From assembly GCA_012719355.1 (NCBI GenBank), contig JAAYAM010000069.1, positions 1 to 41,762 on the forward strand: 41,762 bases of DNA, in the 5' to 3' direction. The translations under genes were made by a program, and so were the position numbers. This stretch comes from Acidobacteriota bacterium (GTDB lineage: Bacteria; Acidobacteriota; UBA6911). Positions 1 through 7,575 of this stretch are shown piece by piece. Position 1 is the first letter of the stretch. Each line of letters opens with the position of its first letter. Below the pieces are notes generated by a model, which had not been told where the DNA came from, did no database searches, and worked only from the letters and a program-made list of their open reading frames with translations.

Positions 1-405
1 CAACTGCCGCCCTTTACCGATTACGCCATGAAGGGGCGCACCTACCGCTATTTTAAGGGTGAGCCGCTGTACTCTTTCGGTTTTGGATTGAGTTATTCCA
101 CCTTTGAATATTCGGGGCTGAGCGTGAAGCGGACTCCGGAAGGGGCCACAATCCAGGCTACAGTCAAAAACACTTCGGACCGGGACGGGGATGAAGTCGT
201 GCAATTGTACGTTGGAGGCGGCGCCGGCGAAGATGCGCCCATCCGGAGTCTGCGCGGCTTCCAGCGAATTCATCTCCGCGCGGGTGAGAGCCGTCAGGTG
301 AATTTCTCCCTCAGCGGCGAGGATTTGCCGAAGTCCGCGGTCGACATCAGCGTCGGCGGCGGACAGCCGCTGGCTAAGATTCCGCACGTGCGGGGCACAT
401 TCTAA
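1..405 (+). CDS. Glycoside hydrolase family 3 beta-glucosidase, C-terminal end (partial)
   Basis: This is the last 134 codons of a protein that begins before the window. The start reads LPPFTDYAMKGRTYRYF and then LYSFGFGLSYSTFEYS, the conserved stretch linking the second GH3 domain to the C-terminal fibronectin III-like domain. The remainder (VKNTSDRDGDEVVQLYV, then a LRGFQRIHLRAGES segment) is that Fn3-like domain. GH3 enzymes remove terminal beta-linked glucose or xylose from oligosaccharides. The catalytic Asp and acid/base residues lie upstream of the window, so specificity cannot be read. The gene ends at a TAA and is followed by 421 bases without a gene. It fits the glycan- and ester-degrading genes that follow. 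Confidence 0.93.
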   Translation, partial: QLPPFTDYAMKGRTYRYFKGEPLYSFGFGLSYSTFEYSGLSVKRTPEGATIQATVKNTSDRDGDEVVQLYVGGGAGEDAPIRSLRGFQRIHLRAGESRQVNFSLSGEDLPKSAVDISVGGGQPLAKIPHVRGTF

Positions 406-826
406 CGATCGCTCCCTCTGCCGGCCAAGTCCCAGCCCGAGACTCCGGCAGGTCCGGCCGGCACGAGACTTCTACTGTCAAACTGGAACTGCCTGCCCCC
501 GGCAGAATCGAATCTTCTTTGGAGCGGAGACGAAACATAAAATGCAATATGCATGCAGATAACATAAGATATGCATAAATGTTCGCGAGAAGATGGATCG
601 GATCAATGGGCAGCATGGAGATCTGTCCGGTTGCTTGACAAGAGATCGATATGAAGAGATATGTCTACACTCCGTCCTATCCCTCTTACATCAGTCTTCC
701 TGTAATCAACCCCCAAGATGCTAGTCAATTGAGAAAGGGAGAGAAGCCGGGCAAATAGGAATAGTCCGGCCATTGCACTTGCAGCATGATCAGCTACACA
801 ATCGTTCCCGATAGGAGAAAATCACA
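406..826. other. Intergenic region with hairpin, ATGCAT-rich block and possible promoter
   Basis: These 421 bases hold no convincing gene. Just after the GH3 stop there are nested inverted repeats: CTGCCGG (418-424) with CCGGCAG (445-451), and GCCGGCC (420-426) with GGCCGGC (456-462). No T-run follows, so this is a weak terminator candidate. The block at 539-578 is listed separately. A TTGACA at 635-640, 17 bases and then GATATG at 658-663 could be a weak sigma70 promoter for the hydrolase gene at 827. Confidence 0.5.
539..578. promoter_or_regulatory. ATGCAT-rich block shared with the 6.3 kb divergent promoter (putative GntR operator)
   Basis: This AT-rich stretch starts AAAATGCA, continues through ATGCATGCA and ACATAA, and ends ATATGCATA. 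Almost the same series of words in the same order occurs at 6287-6326, between the CoA-transferase and dehydratase-like operons. The two copies differ by a few substitutions and small gaps. Regulators of the FCD class of GntR bind short palindromes, and such a regulator is encoded at 3003-3803, so it is the natural candidate. That assignment is inference. Confidence 0.5.
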
Positions 827-1817
827 ATGCTTCGACGAATTTGCATTTTAGGATGCATGTTTGGTTTATTGGCTGCAGTTGCGGCCGCGCAGCCGGGACC
901 GCCACAGGCTCCGCAGGGCCCGCCCCCCAAGGGCTCCGGGCCTTACTCCGCCATCATTGAAGGGGATCCCGGTGTTCCAGGGCACACAATTTACCGGCCT
1001 GAGAACCTGAGCCCCTTCAATCAAAAGAATCCGTTGCCGGTTGTAGCCTGGGGCAACGGAGGATGCGCCAACTCATCTCAGTTTTATTCCCCCTTCCTTG
1101 CGGAAATTGCATCCCGTGGATTCCTGGTTGTGGCCATTGGCCCATACACGCCGGAACCTGCTCCCAAAACCGGCGGCATGGGTATGGGTGGCCAGACGAA
1201 ATCCTCCCAATTGCTGGAAGCCCTTGATTGGGCGACGGCGGAGAATAAGCGCCAGGACGGCAAGTATTTCCAGAAACTGGACCCGTCAAAATTTGCAGTA
1301 TTCGGTCACAGCTGTGGTGGATTGCAGGCATTGGAAGTCTCGCCCGACCCGCGCGTGACGACGACCCTCGTGATGGATAGCGGCATCGTCATCCCGGGAG
1401 CGATGCGGAATGCCGCCGGGAGGAGCGCCGAAAAAGCCCGCACCTAAAGCGGGAGTGGCCCAGGGGGCGGCTCCAAAAGTGCCCATGGGCGGAGCCATGG
1501 CGATCGGCAAGGATATCCTCAATAAGCTCCATTCTCCCGTGATCTATATCAATGGCGGAGAAAAGGATATTGCTTATGCCAACGGAATGGACGACTTTGC
1601 AAAAATTGAGAAAGTCCCGGTCGCGATGGCCAATCTCGATGTAGGGCATGGCGGAACATATAGCGAGCCGAATGGAGGAGAATTCGGAAGAATCGCGGTA
1701 GCATGGCTGCAATGGCAACTGAAGAAGGATGAAAATGCCGGAAAGATGTTCTCCGGACAATCCTGCGGTCTATGCAAGGACGACAAATGGAAGTTTGAAA
1801 AAAAGAAACTGCCATAG
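827..1817 (+). pseudogene. Exported alpha/beta hydrolase, frameshifted
   Basis: Two overlapping frames together make one exported alpha/beta hydrolase of about 330 residues. The first (827-1447) has a good RBS (AGGAG), a signal peptide ending near AVAAAQP, a WGNGGC segment and the nucleophile elbow GHSCGG (Ser162). The second (from about 1410 to 1817) carries DVGHGGTYS, with the likely catalytic His, and the C-terminal SCGLCKDDKW. The intact paralogue at 16356-17276 has all these parts in one frame, including the matching DCRLCRDKRW tail. Reading A1409 as an extra base joins the two frames. The stretch after the break is rich in Pro, Ala, Gly and Lys (PPGGAPKKPAPKAG), unlike the paralogue. 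It may be a true pseudogene or a sequencing or assembly indel. The substrate is unknown; an ester is likely. Confidence 0.75.
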
Positions 1818-1923
1818 TTGTCCGTATCTGAGCGCCTGTTCAGAAACTGCGCAGGGCAGCGAGAGCGCAAGGTCGCCCGGTCCTGCGCAGTTTGTTCACG
1901 CCCTTCCACGGGAAAGGAGAAAT

Positions 1924-2913
1924 ATGGCTCGTGTAGTGGAAAAGCTGCTTCTGCCCGCCGCGTTGTTCCTGGTCGCTGCTGCGGCATTGCCACCCATTTT
2001 CCCTCAAACAAAAGGGGGCCGGCCCATCGCCGCCCATTCCGAGGCTCAGTCGAAGCCCACGATATCGATCTGGCCCGGCAAAGCACCCGGTTCGGAGGAC
2101 TGGACCTTTAGTGAGAGAGCAACGAAAGGTCCCGACGGATCGATTATGTATTCCAATGTGGTTAATCCCACGCTTACGGTCTATCTGCCCGATCCGGCGA
2201 AGGCGAACGGTGCAGCCGTTGTCCTCTGTCCGGGTGGCGCAATGCGGGTGCTGGGCTTCGCAGAGACAGAACGAACGGCAGAGTGGCTTAATTCCAAAGG
2301 GATTGCAGCTTTCATCCTTAAGTACAGGCTTGTGCCCGATGCCCCACCAGCGGCCGGCGCCGCAAAGTCTCCCGTTCCTTCCCGGACGGGCTTTACCATG
2401 GGCAAAGAATTGTCATTCGGCGAAATCCTGGGAAGGCGCGGCAATGCGAATCCCGCGATCAATGATCCACTGCAGCTCAAAGTGATTTCAATGGCGATAG
2501 CCGACGGCCATCAAGCGATTCGAGTTCTCAGACGTGAAGCAGCAAAGTATCACATTGATCCGAAGCGCATCGGCATCCTTGGATTCTCTGCGGGCGGAGG
2601 CGTTGCTGTCGGCACGGCGGTTACGGAATCCTCCGACGGCTATCCGGATTTCGCAGCCACCATCTATGGGCCGTCGCTAGTGGATGTGACTGTGCCAAAA
2701 ATGGGAGCTCCGCTGTTTATCGCCGTCATGGACGGGCATTTCAATGTGACCAATGGATGTATGGCGTTGTTCACGCTGTGGAAAGAAGCCGGACGCCCGG
2801 TTGAGATTCACGTTTATGATCATGGCTACGGCCCCGCTTCGGGAATGCCGGTGGCAAGCTGGACTGACAGGTTCTATGACTGGCTTCAGACCCGAAAGCT
2901 CGTGATCGACTGA
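1924..2913 (+). CDS. Exported alpha/beta hydrolase, acetyl-xylan-esterase-like (BD-FAE type)
   Basis: A 329-residue exported hydrolase. The ATG at 1924 is preferred over upstream in-frame codons because it has an AAAGGAG site and begins a clear signal peptide (KLLLPAALFLVAAAALPP). The mature part starts with KPTISIWPGKAPGS and has NPTLTVYLPD, an oxyanion-region LCPGGAM, and the nucleophile elbow GFSAGG (Ser222). It ends with HVYDHGYGPASGMP, where the catalytic His is expected. This is the layout of secreted esterases often annotated as xylanase or acetyl xylan esterase, which take acyl groups off plant polysaccharides. It starts 106 bases after the frameshifted hydrolase and may share its transcript. 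The exact ester is not predictable. Confidence 0.82.
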   Translation: MARVVEKLLLPAALFLVAAAALPPIFPQTKGGRPIAAHSEAQSKPTISIWPGKAPGSEDWTFSERATKGPDGSIMYSNVVNPTLTVYLPDPAKANGAAVVLCPGGAMRVLGFAETERTAEWLNSKGIAAFILKYRLVPDAPPAAGAAKSPVPSRTGFTMGKELSFGEILGRRGNANPAINDPLQLKVISMAIADGHQAIRVLRREAAKYHIDPKRIGILGFSAGGGVAVGTAVTESSDGYPDFAATIYGPSLVDVTVPKMGAPLFIAVMDGHFNVTNGCMALFTLWKEAGRPVEIHVYDHGYGPASGMPVASWTDRFYDWLQTRKLVID

Positions 2914-3002
2914 CTCAGCACAGGAAGTGGCGGTAATGTATTGAATGTCATCCCTGCATAACTAGGGTAGAAAATGAGATCAGATCAGGAACTGCCGGAG
3001 AT

Positions 3003-3803
3003 CTATTCGCCATCCTTGTCGTGGAAAAAGTCACTCACCTGATTTCTAACGAGCGCTTCGCGCTCCCAGTAGGCATACTCTTCCATTCGCTCATGCTGGC
3101 TTTTCTGGATATGCTGAGAGATGGCTTGCATCGCCTTCTCCATATCCCCATCCGCAAGAGCGCTAATCATATTCAGATGCTCATTGTGAATTCTGGCCAG
3201 GGCTTCGGCCGTATGTCCTGCGTGGCGTGCTGCAAAAGCGCGGATCAGATATCGCACCTTATTGTAAAATTTCAGTGAAACGGAATTTCCCGCCACACTC
3301 ATGAGGAATGTGTGGAAGCGGATATCGGCCATTTCAAACTGCCGCATTTGCGCGTTGCTCAGATTCTTTTTTCCCGATTTGACCAATTCATTCCTCAATG
3401 TCTCGATCTCTTCGGCGAGGGCATGGAGCCTTTCGAGTTCTTTTCCCGACAATGTGCGTGTGGCTATCTTCGAAACCGCATGGGATTCGAGCACGGAGCG
3501 TACTTCGTAGAGCTCTGCAAAGTCCTGCATGGAGAGGCGTACAACGGCAATAACTCCATTGGAATCTTCTTCCAGCAAGCCTTCGCCAAGCAATTGGCGT
3601 ATCGCCTCATGTACAGGTGTGCGGCTGATGCCGAGTTCGGCCGCCAGGGCTACCTCGGAAATTGCTGCGCCCGCGGGCAGTTCACGGCCGGCAATTTTCT
3701 GCAGGATAAACGCGTAAGCTCTCTGGCGTGCGGATTTTTGATTGCCCTTCCGGGAATTTGTCTTCGGCAATTTTGGCATGGCGTCGCTCTGTCTCTTCAG
3801 CAT
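3003..3803 (-). CDS. GntR-family transcriptional regulator, FCD domain
   Basis: A 266-residue repressor-type regulator. Residues about 20-85 form the winged helix-turn-helix of the GntR family (ISEVALAAELGISRTPVHEA, then RQLLGEGLLE). Residues about 95-245 are an all-helical FCD ligand-binding domain. Its usual metal-binding positions look intact: Asp and His in ADIRFHTFL, His in RIHNEHLNMI and His in ISQHIQKS. FCD regulators sense small organic acids. The start at 3803 lies 32 bases after the capA-like stop; an internal ATG at 3779 is also possible and neither has a strong RBS. As third gene of the CoA-transferase operon it probably controls that operon and the divergent one, perhaps through the ATGCAT-rich block at 6287-6326. 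Confidence 0.9.
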   Translation of the reverse strand: MLKRQSDAMPKLPKTNSRKGNQKSARQRAYAFILQKIAGRELPAGAAISEVALAAELGISRTPVHEAIRQLLGEGLLEEDSNGVIAVVRLSMQDFAELYEVRSVLESHAVSKIATRTLSGKELERLHALAEEIETLRNELVKSGKKNLSNAQMRQFEMADIRFHTFLMSVAGNSVSLKFYNKVRYLIRAFAARHAGHTAEALARIHNEHLNMISALADGDMEKAMQAISQHIQKSQHERMEEYAYWEREALVRNQVSDFFHDKDGE

Positions 3804-3835
3804 ATAGCCCACTGATGCGCCGGCGCGGCGAATGT

Positions 3836-4951
3836 TTATAGAAAGCGAACCCAGTCTCCGTCCCACGCGAAGTCGGTACGAAGCCCGGCTCTGCCGGTGA
3901 TCTGAGCGATGTAGGAGGCCACTGCTTGACCTCGTGCATCATCGGTGCAAATTTCCGGCTGTCCTTTGGAATTCACCCAGCAGGGAATAAATCCTGCTTT
4001 GCGAACACACCCGGCGCTAATCTCACAAACCGCAATCATTGCATTTCGTGATTCAGGATGAAAGGGATATGTCGGGCAGTCTGGATCCGGCTCAAAGCCG
4101 AACAGTTCCCGGCGCCGGCGAGCCCATTCGAGGCGCTTAGGGCTGGGGTTCGCTTCGATATTCAAAGCCCGGGTCACCGTTACAAAGTTGCCCAATCCAT
4201 GATAGATCGGTTTTCCCTTATAGACCTCGACGCCTCGCAAAATGTGAGCATGATGCGATACCACAATGTCCGCGCCTGCGTCGATCACCGCTTTGGCCAG
4301 AGGGCGTTCGTACATGGCCAAAGCAGCGGGTATGTGCCCGATTCCTTTATGAAGGGCCACAATGACCACATCAACGTCGCGGCGCAACTTCTCCACATCA
4401 GCAACCATTGCTTCCGTGCTCTCGGGTTCGGCGAAGGTGTATATCCGGGGAGGGCCTCCGGGAGATGCGTGATCGAGTTCGTAGTGGGTGATCACATGAA
4501 TGTAGGCGCACCCCGGCCTTTTTTCATTGGCCCATGAATCCTTCGGTCCCACACAGTTGTAACTGAGGGTTCCCACTTTCATATTCCTGCACGCCACGAT
4601 GGCAGGCTTGCGTGCCTCTTCGATACAGCTTCCCGCTCCTGTGGTGGCTATTCCCAATTTTTGCAGCGTTGCCACGGTGTCTTCGATTCCGGCGGGCCCT
4701 GCGTCATGTATGTGGTTTCCGGCCAGCGTGGCCACATGGAATCCGGCATGTTTCAGTGCTGCCAGATTATCCGGATTGCTGGGAGGAGCCGGGATGTCGG
4801 ATGTATTCTCCTGCCCGCGAAGCGTGTGTGGAACTTCCACATGTCCCACCAGCAAATTCGCCTCCCGCAGTTTGCTGCGCGTGAGATCGAAGAATGAATC
4901 GGGCTCCGGTTCGTCCAGGATCAAATCACCCACCAGCATCACCTTGAGCAT
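3836..4951 (-). CDS. CapA-family metallophosphoesterase-like protein
   Basis: A 371-residue protein of the CapA/PgsA family, calcineurin-like phosphoesterase fold. Visible motifs are VGDLILDE near the N-terminus, GHVEVPHTLRG, AGNHIHDAGPAG, ALHKGIGHIP, and VVSHHAHILRGVEVYKGKPI followed by HGLGNF. The family's usual HWG motif is altered to HKG. There is no signal peptide or membrane anchor, so unlike capsule-type CapA it should be cytosolic. Its ATG overlaps the CoA-transferase stop by one base (TGATG), which suggests translational coupling. CapA-like proteins in catabolic operons have no settled biochemical role. A hydrolase acting on a phosphorylated or amide-linked intermediate is possible, but this is inference. 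Confidence 0.85.
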   Translation of the reverse strand: MLKVMLVGDLILDEPEPDSFFDLTRSKLREANLLVGHVEVPHTLRGQENTSDIPAPPSNPDNLAALKHAGFHVATLAGNHIHDAGPAGIEDTVATLQKLGIATTGAGSCIEEARKPAIVACRNMKVGTLSYNCVGPKDSWANEKRPGCAYIHVITHYELDHASPGGPPRIYTFAEPESTEAMVADVEKLRRDVDVVIVALHKGIGHIPAALAMYERPLAKAVIDAGADIVVSHHAHILRGVEVYKGKPIYHGLGNFVTVTRALNIEANPSPKRLEWARRRRELFGFEPDPDCPTYPFHPESRNAMIAVCEISAGCVRKAGFIPCWVNSKGQPEICTDDARGQAVASYIAQITGRAGLRTDFAWDGDWVRFL

Positions 4952-6222
4952 CAGATTACCTTTAGCGCTTTCAGTTCTAAAATTCTCTCCGGTGAATAGC
5001 CCAACATATGGCCATACACTCTGTCATTATGCTCCCCCAACGCCGGAGGCGGTTGATCGAAGCCGATTCGGGAGCCGGAAAACGTGAAGGGCATGCCCAT
5101 GCCGTATACATCCGCTACCGCGCCATACTTTGGATGAAGGAGGGGCTGGGTTTCGCCGCGTCGCACCACCCTTGGGTCTCGCGTGGCTGCATAGGGATCG
5201 CGCACCTCGGCGGCCGGTGCGCCGGCGCGCTCCAGCCGGGTAACTGCCTCTGCCGAGGTCAAGGAGCTGGTGAACCGTTCAATAAACGCATTCAACTCCT
5301 GGAAGTTTTTCACGCGCGCATTGCGTGTGGAGAATCTCTCATCGTCAGCCAGTTCCGGATGGCCGGCAGCTTCAAAGAAGGCGCGGGCCATCGCTTCGGT
5401 CGGGGCGCAAAGAGCAATGAAGCCATCCTTGGTCGGATAAACGCCGAAAGGCGCGAGGCGCGGGAGAGTCTGCCCCGTACGCTGCGGAATCCCGCAGCGT
5501 TCGAGCAGATCAAAAGGTTCCACCGAAACCATCATCGTCAAAGCCCCCAGCATCGAGACGTCGATATGTTGCCCCGCGCCTGTGCGCTGCGCCTGGTGTA
5601 TGGCTGCCATCACGCCAATGACACCGAACATCGGGGCGCAAAGATCGGCCATGGGAATGCCTACTCGAATCGGCGGATCTTCAGGCTCGCCCGAAGTGTA
5701 CATCATTCCGCTTTGAGCCTGAATGATCGTGTCCATTGCCTTGGCCGGGCTGGAATCGTCTTCGCTGCCAAAGCCGGTAATGGAGCAGTAGACCAGCCGA
5801 GGATTTACCGTTTTCATCCAGCCGTAGCCCACTCCAAGACGATCGAGTGTTCCCCGGCTGTAATTTTCGACCAACACGTCGCACCGCTTCAAAAGGTCGG
5901 CAAAAACAGAGCGCCCTTCCGGATGTTTGAGGTTCAGAGTAATGCCAAGTTTGTTGCGCAGGCGGTTGATCGCTGAGACGGATATGTCGTCCGGGCCGCG
6001 GCGGACCAGACTGGCGCCCTCCGCTCCGAGATAGGGGGCGTTCTCGCGGCAAGTGTCCCCGTTGGCCGGATTTTCCACCTTAATCACGTGTGCGCCGAGT
6101 CCGGCGAGCAGGAGGGTCGCAAAAGGCCCTGCCAACGCCACCGTCATGTCCAGAACGGTAATATCGTCCAGGGGCCTTGGGAGTGTGTTTCCTGCTTGTT
6201 CCGTTTTCATTGATCCGTCCAT
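4951..6222 (-). CDS. Class III CoA-transferase (CaiB/BaiF family)
   Basis: A 423-residue enzyme expected to move CoA between carboxylic acids, activating an acid as a CoA thioester. The N-terminus LDDITVLDMTVALAGPFAT and VIKVENPANGD is the family signature. VENYSRGTLDRLG, YCSITGFG and GIPMADLCAP follow; Asp193 in the last motif matches the catalytic aspartate that forms the acyl-anhydride. Length is normal for the family. The frame extends upstream to 6408, but ATG 6222 has a perfect GGAGGAG at 6-9 bases distance and starts just before the conserved region. It is the first gene of a three-gene operon (CoA-transferase, CapA-like, GntR), divergent from the dehydratase-like genes. The acid substrate is unknown. 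Confidence 0.92.
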   Translation of the reverse strand: MDGSMKTEQAGNTLPRPLDDITVLDMTVALAGPFATLLLAGLGAHVIKVENPANGDTCRENAPYLGAEGASLVRRGPDDISVSAINRLRNKLGITLNLKHPEGRSVFADLLKRCDVLVENYSRGTLDRLGVGYGWMKTVNPRLVYCSITGFGSEDDSSPAKAMDTIIQAQSGMMYTSGEPEDPPIRVGIPMADLCAPMFGVIGVMAAIHQAQRTGAGQHIDVSMLGALTMMVSVEPFDLLERCGIPQRTGQTLPRLAPFGVYPTKDGFIALCAPTEAMARAFFEAAGHPELADDERFSTRNARVKNFQELNAFIERFTSSLTSAEAVTRLERAGAPAAEVRDPYAATRDPRVVRRGETQPLLHPKYGAVADVYGMGMPFTFSGSRIGFDQPPPALGEHNDRVYGHMLGYSPERILELKALKVI

Positions 6223-6286
6223 TTCAGCTACTCCTCCGGTTTGTGCATCAAGCCTGAAATACTTTAGTTCAGTATGAAATAAAAAT

Positions 6287-6326
6287 AAAATGCATAATGC
6301 ATGCACATGACATAATATGCATATGT
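6287..6326. promoter_or_regulatory. ATGCAT-rich block in divergent promoter (putative GntR operator)
   Basis: This block lies between the divergent starts at 6222 and 6389. It contains TGCATAATGCATGCA and ATATGCATATGTATGCATAT (the latter running to 6333), a dense set of palindromic ATGCAT words. It matches 539-578 in word order and sequence. It sits directly upstream of a TTGACA (6334-6339), a place from which a bound repressor could block both directions. Assignment to the GntR protein of the left operon is inference. Confidence 0.6.
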
Positions 6327-6333
6327 ATGCATA

Positions 6334-6362
6334 TTGACACGGGTCAGGGATGTGTGAAATAA
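6334..6362 (+). promoter_or_regulatory. Possible sigma70 promoter for the dehydratase-like operon
   Basis: A perfect TTGACA at 6334-6339 is followed after 17 bases by AAATAA at 6357-6362, a poor -10 match. It is 27 bases from the ATG at 6389 and touches the ATGCAT block. The -35 is convincing; the -10 is not. Confidence 0.35.
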
Positions 6363-6388
6363 GCCTGTAATCGAAAAGGTGTTTGCAG

Positions 6389-7570
6389 ATGCCCTCCTCT
6401 AACAGCACAAAGCCTGATTCAATGATGAAACCTTACGATGAAAACGATCCGATAGAGCGGCTGACGTGGCATTATGAGAATCCTTCGGCACAATCCAGAG
6501 GATTGGCTGATCAAGGTTTGCCGGTGGTCGGAGTCACTTCCAACACCGTGCCATGGGAGCTGATTCGAGCCGCAGGAGCGTATCCCTGCGTGATCAATCC
6601 TGGAGATGGCAAACAGGAAGACATCCACCGTTTTATGGAAGAAGGCGTTTTTGAGGAACGCACCCGAGCCATTTTTGGAGCTGCAATATCGGGAGATCTG
6701 CAATATCTCAAGCTCCTGCTGATTCCACGGACCTCCGAGCAGGAATACAAATTGTATCTCTATCTCAGGGAAGTTGCCCGCCGGGAGCCAGGGCGCCGCC
6801 TGCCGCCCGTATACCTTTATGACATGCTTCACTCCCGCTCGTCGGAATCCTACTCCTATGGATTGGAGCGCACGCAAGTTCTCCGGCAGCGGCTCGAGAG
6901 TCTGACGGGCATTCCGATTAGTGAAGGGTCTCTCCGGCAGGCGATCGAGGAATCCAACCGTGCTCGAAAGGCAATCCGGTCGCTGCTCTCGTTGCGGCTG
7001 CAGGAGCCGCGCATGACCGGAACAGAAGCCCTGGCCCTGACCGGAGCATCCTTCCTCATCAGCAGAGATGAATACGCTCAGTTGGCCGAACGTGCAGTGA
7101 AGATGATTTCGGAGCGTGAGTCCCTTGCGGGCAAGAGACTGATGATATCCGGAGCTTCGCTGAATCACCGAAGTCTTCATCAGGTGCTGGAAGAGCATGG
7201 AGCCGTGGTTGTCGCTGAGGATGACTGGTGGGGATCCCGCAGTGCGGGAGGCGATATCGATGTGGATTCCGGAGACCTGTTGAAAGCCATATTTGAGAAA
7301 TACTATCTGGATACCCCGAGTCCGCGCCTATTTCCTTTTGAAGCCGCGGATGCGTGGTTTCAACGGGAATCATTGAATGGGGTCGATGGCATTATTTTCT
7401 ATTTGCCGCCGGAAGACTGCGTTGCGGGATGGGATTACCCCAGGCGCCGGAAATACCTTGATGAGAAGGGCATCCCGCATATGCTTGTGCGTGAGGATGC
7501 CAAGTCTATTTCGGAAGAATGTCACAAGCAGATCGAAACGTTTATATGCAGCCTTAGCCAGGGACGGTAG
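6389..7570 (+). CDS. 2-hydroxyacyl-CoA dehydratase / benzoyl-CoA reductase-like subunit 1 (HgdB/BcrC family)
   Basis: A 393-residue member of the HGD-D family, whose paired subunits hold a [4Fe-4S] cluster and carry out radical elimination or reduction on acyl-CoA. ATG 6389 has AAAAGGTG upstream. Family features include PVVGVTSNTVPWELIRAAGA, the LLLIPRTSEQEYKLYLYLRE segment, LPPVYLYDMLHS, and near the C-terminus DGIIFYLPPEDCVAGWDYP and KGIPHMLVREDAKS. Cluster ligands look unusual: where many relatives have a Cys-Asp pair this protein has Thr115-Ser116-Glu117, and the early Cys motif is absent, while the late Cys in PPEDC is present. Its partner starts 5 bases downstream. The reaction is unassigned; dehydration of a 2-hydroxyacyl-CoA is the family default. 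Confidence 0.8.
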   Translation: MPSSNSTKPDSMMKPYDENDPIERLTWHYENPSAQSRGLADQGLPVVGVTSNTVPWELIRAAGAYPCVINPGDGKQEDIHRFMEEGVFEERTRAIFGAAISGDLQYLKLLLIPRTSEQEYKLYLYLREVARREPGRRLPPVYLYDMLHSRSSESYSYGLERTQVLRQRLESLTGIPISEGSLRQAIEESNRARKAIRSLLSLRLQEPRMTGTEALALTGASFLISRDEYAQLAERAVKMISERESLAGKRLMISGASLNHRSLHQVLEEHGAVVVAEDDWWGSRSAGGDIDVDSGDLLKAIFEKYYLDTPSPRLFPFEAADAWFQRESLNGVDGIIFYLPPEDCVAGWDYPRRRKYLDEKGIPHMLVREDAKSISEECHKQIETFICSLSQGR

Positions 7571-7575
7571 ACATC

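Noticed and set aside
374-616. An 80-residue minus-strand frame in the first intergenic region
   Set aside because: It overlaps the GH3 end and the ATGCAT block; the sequence shows no family features or RBS.
5008-5976. A 322-residue open frame on the plus strand
   Set aside because: It is antisense to the CoA-transferase, whose motifs and RBS are clear.
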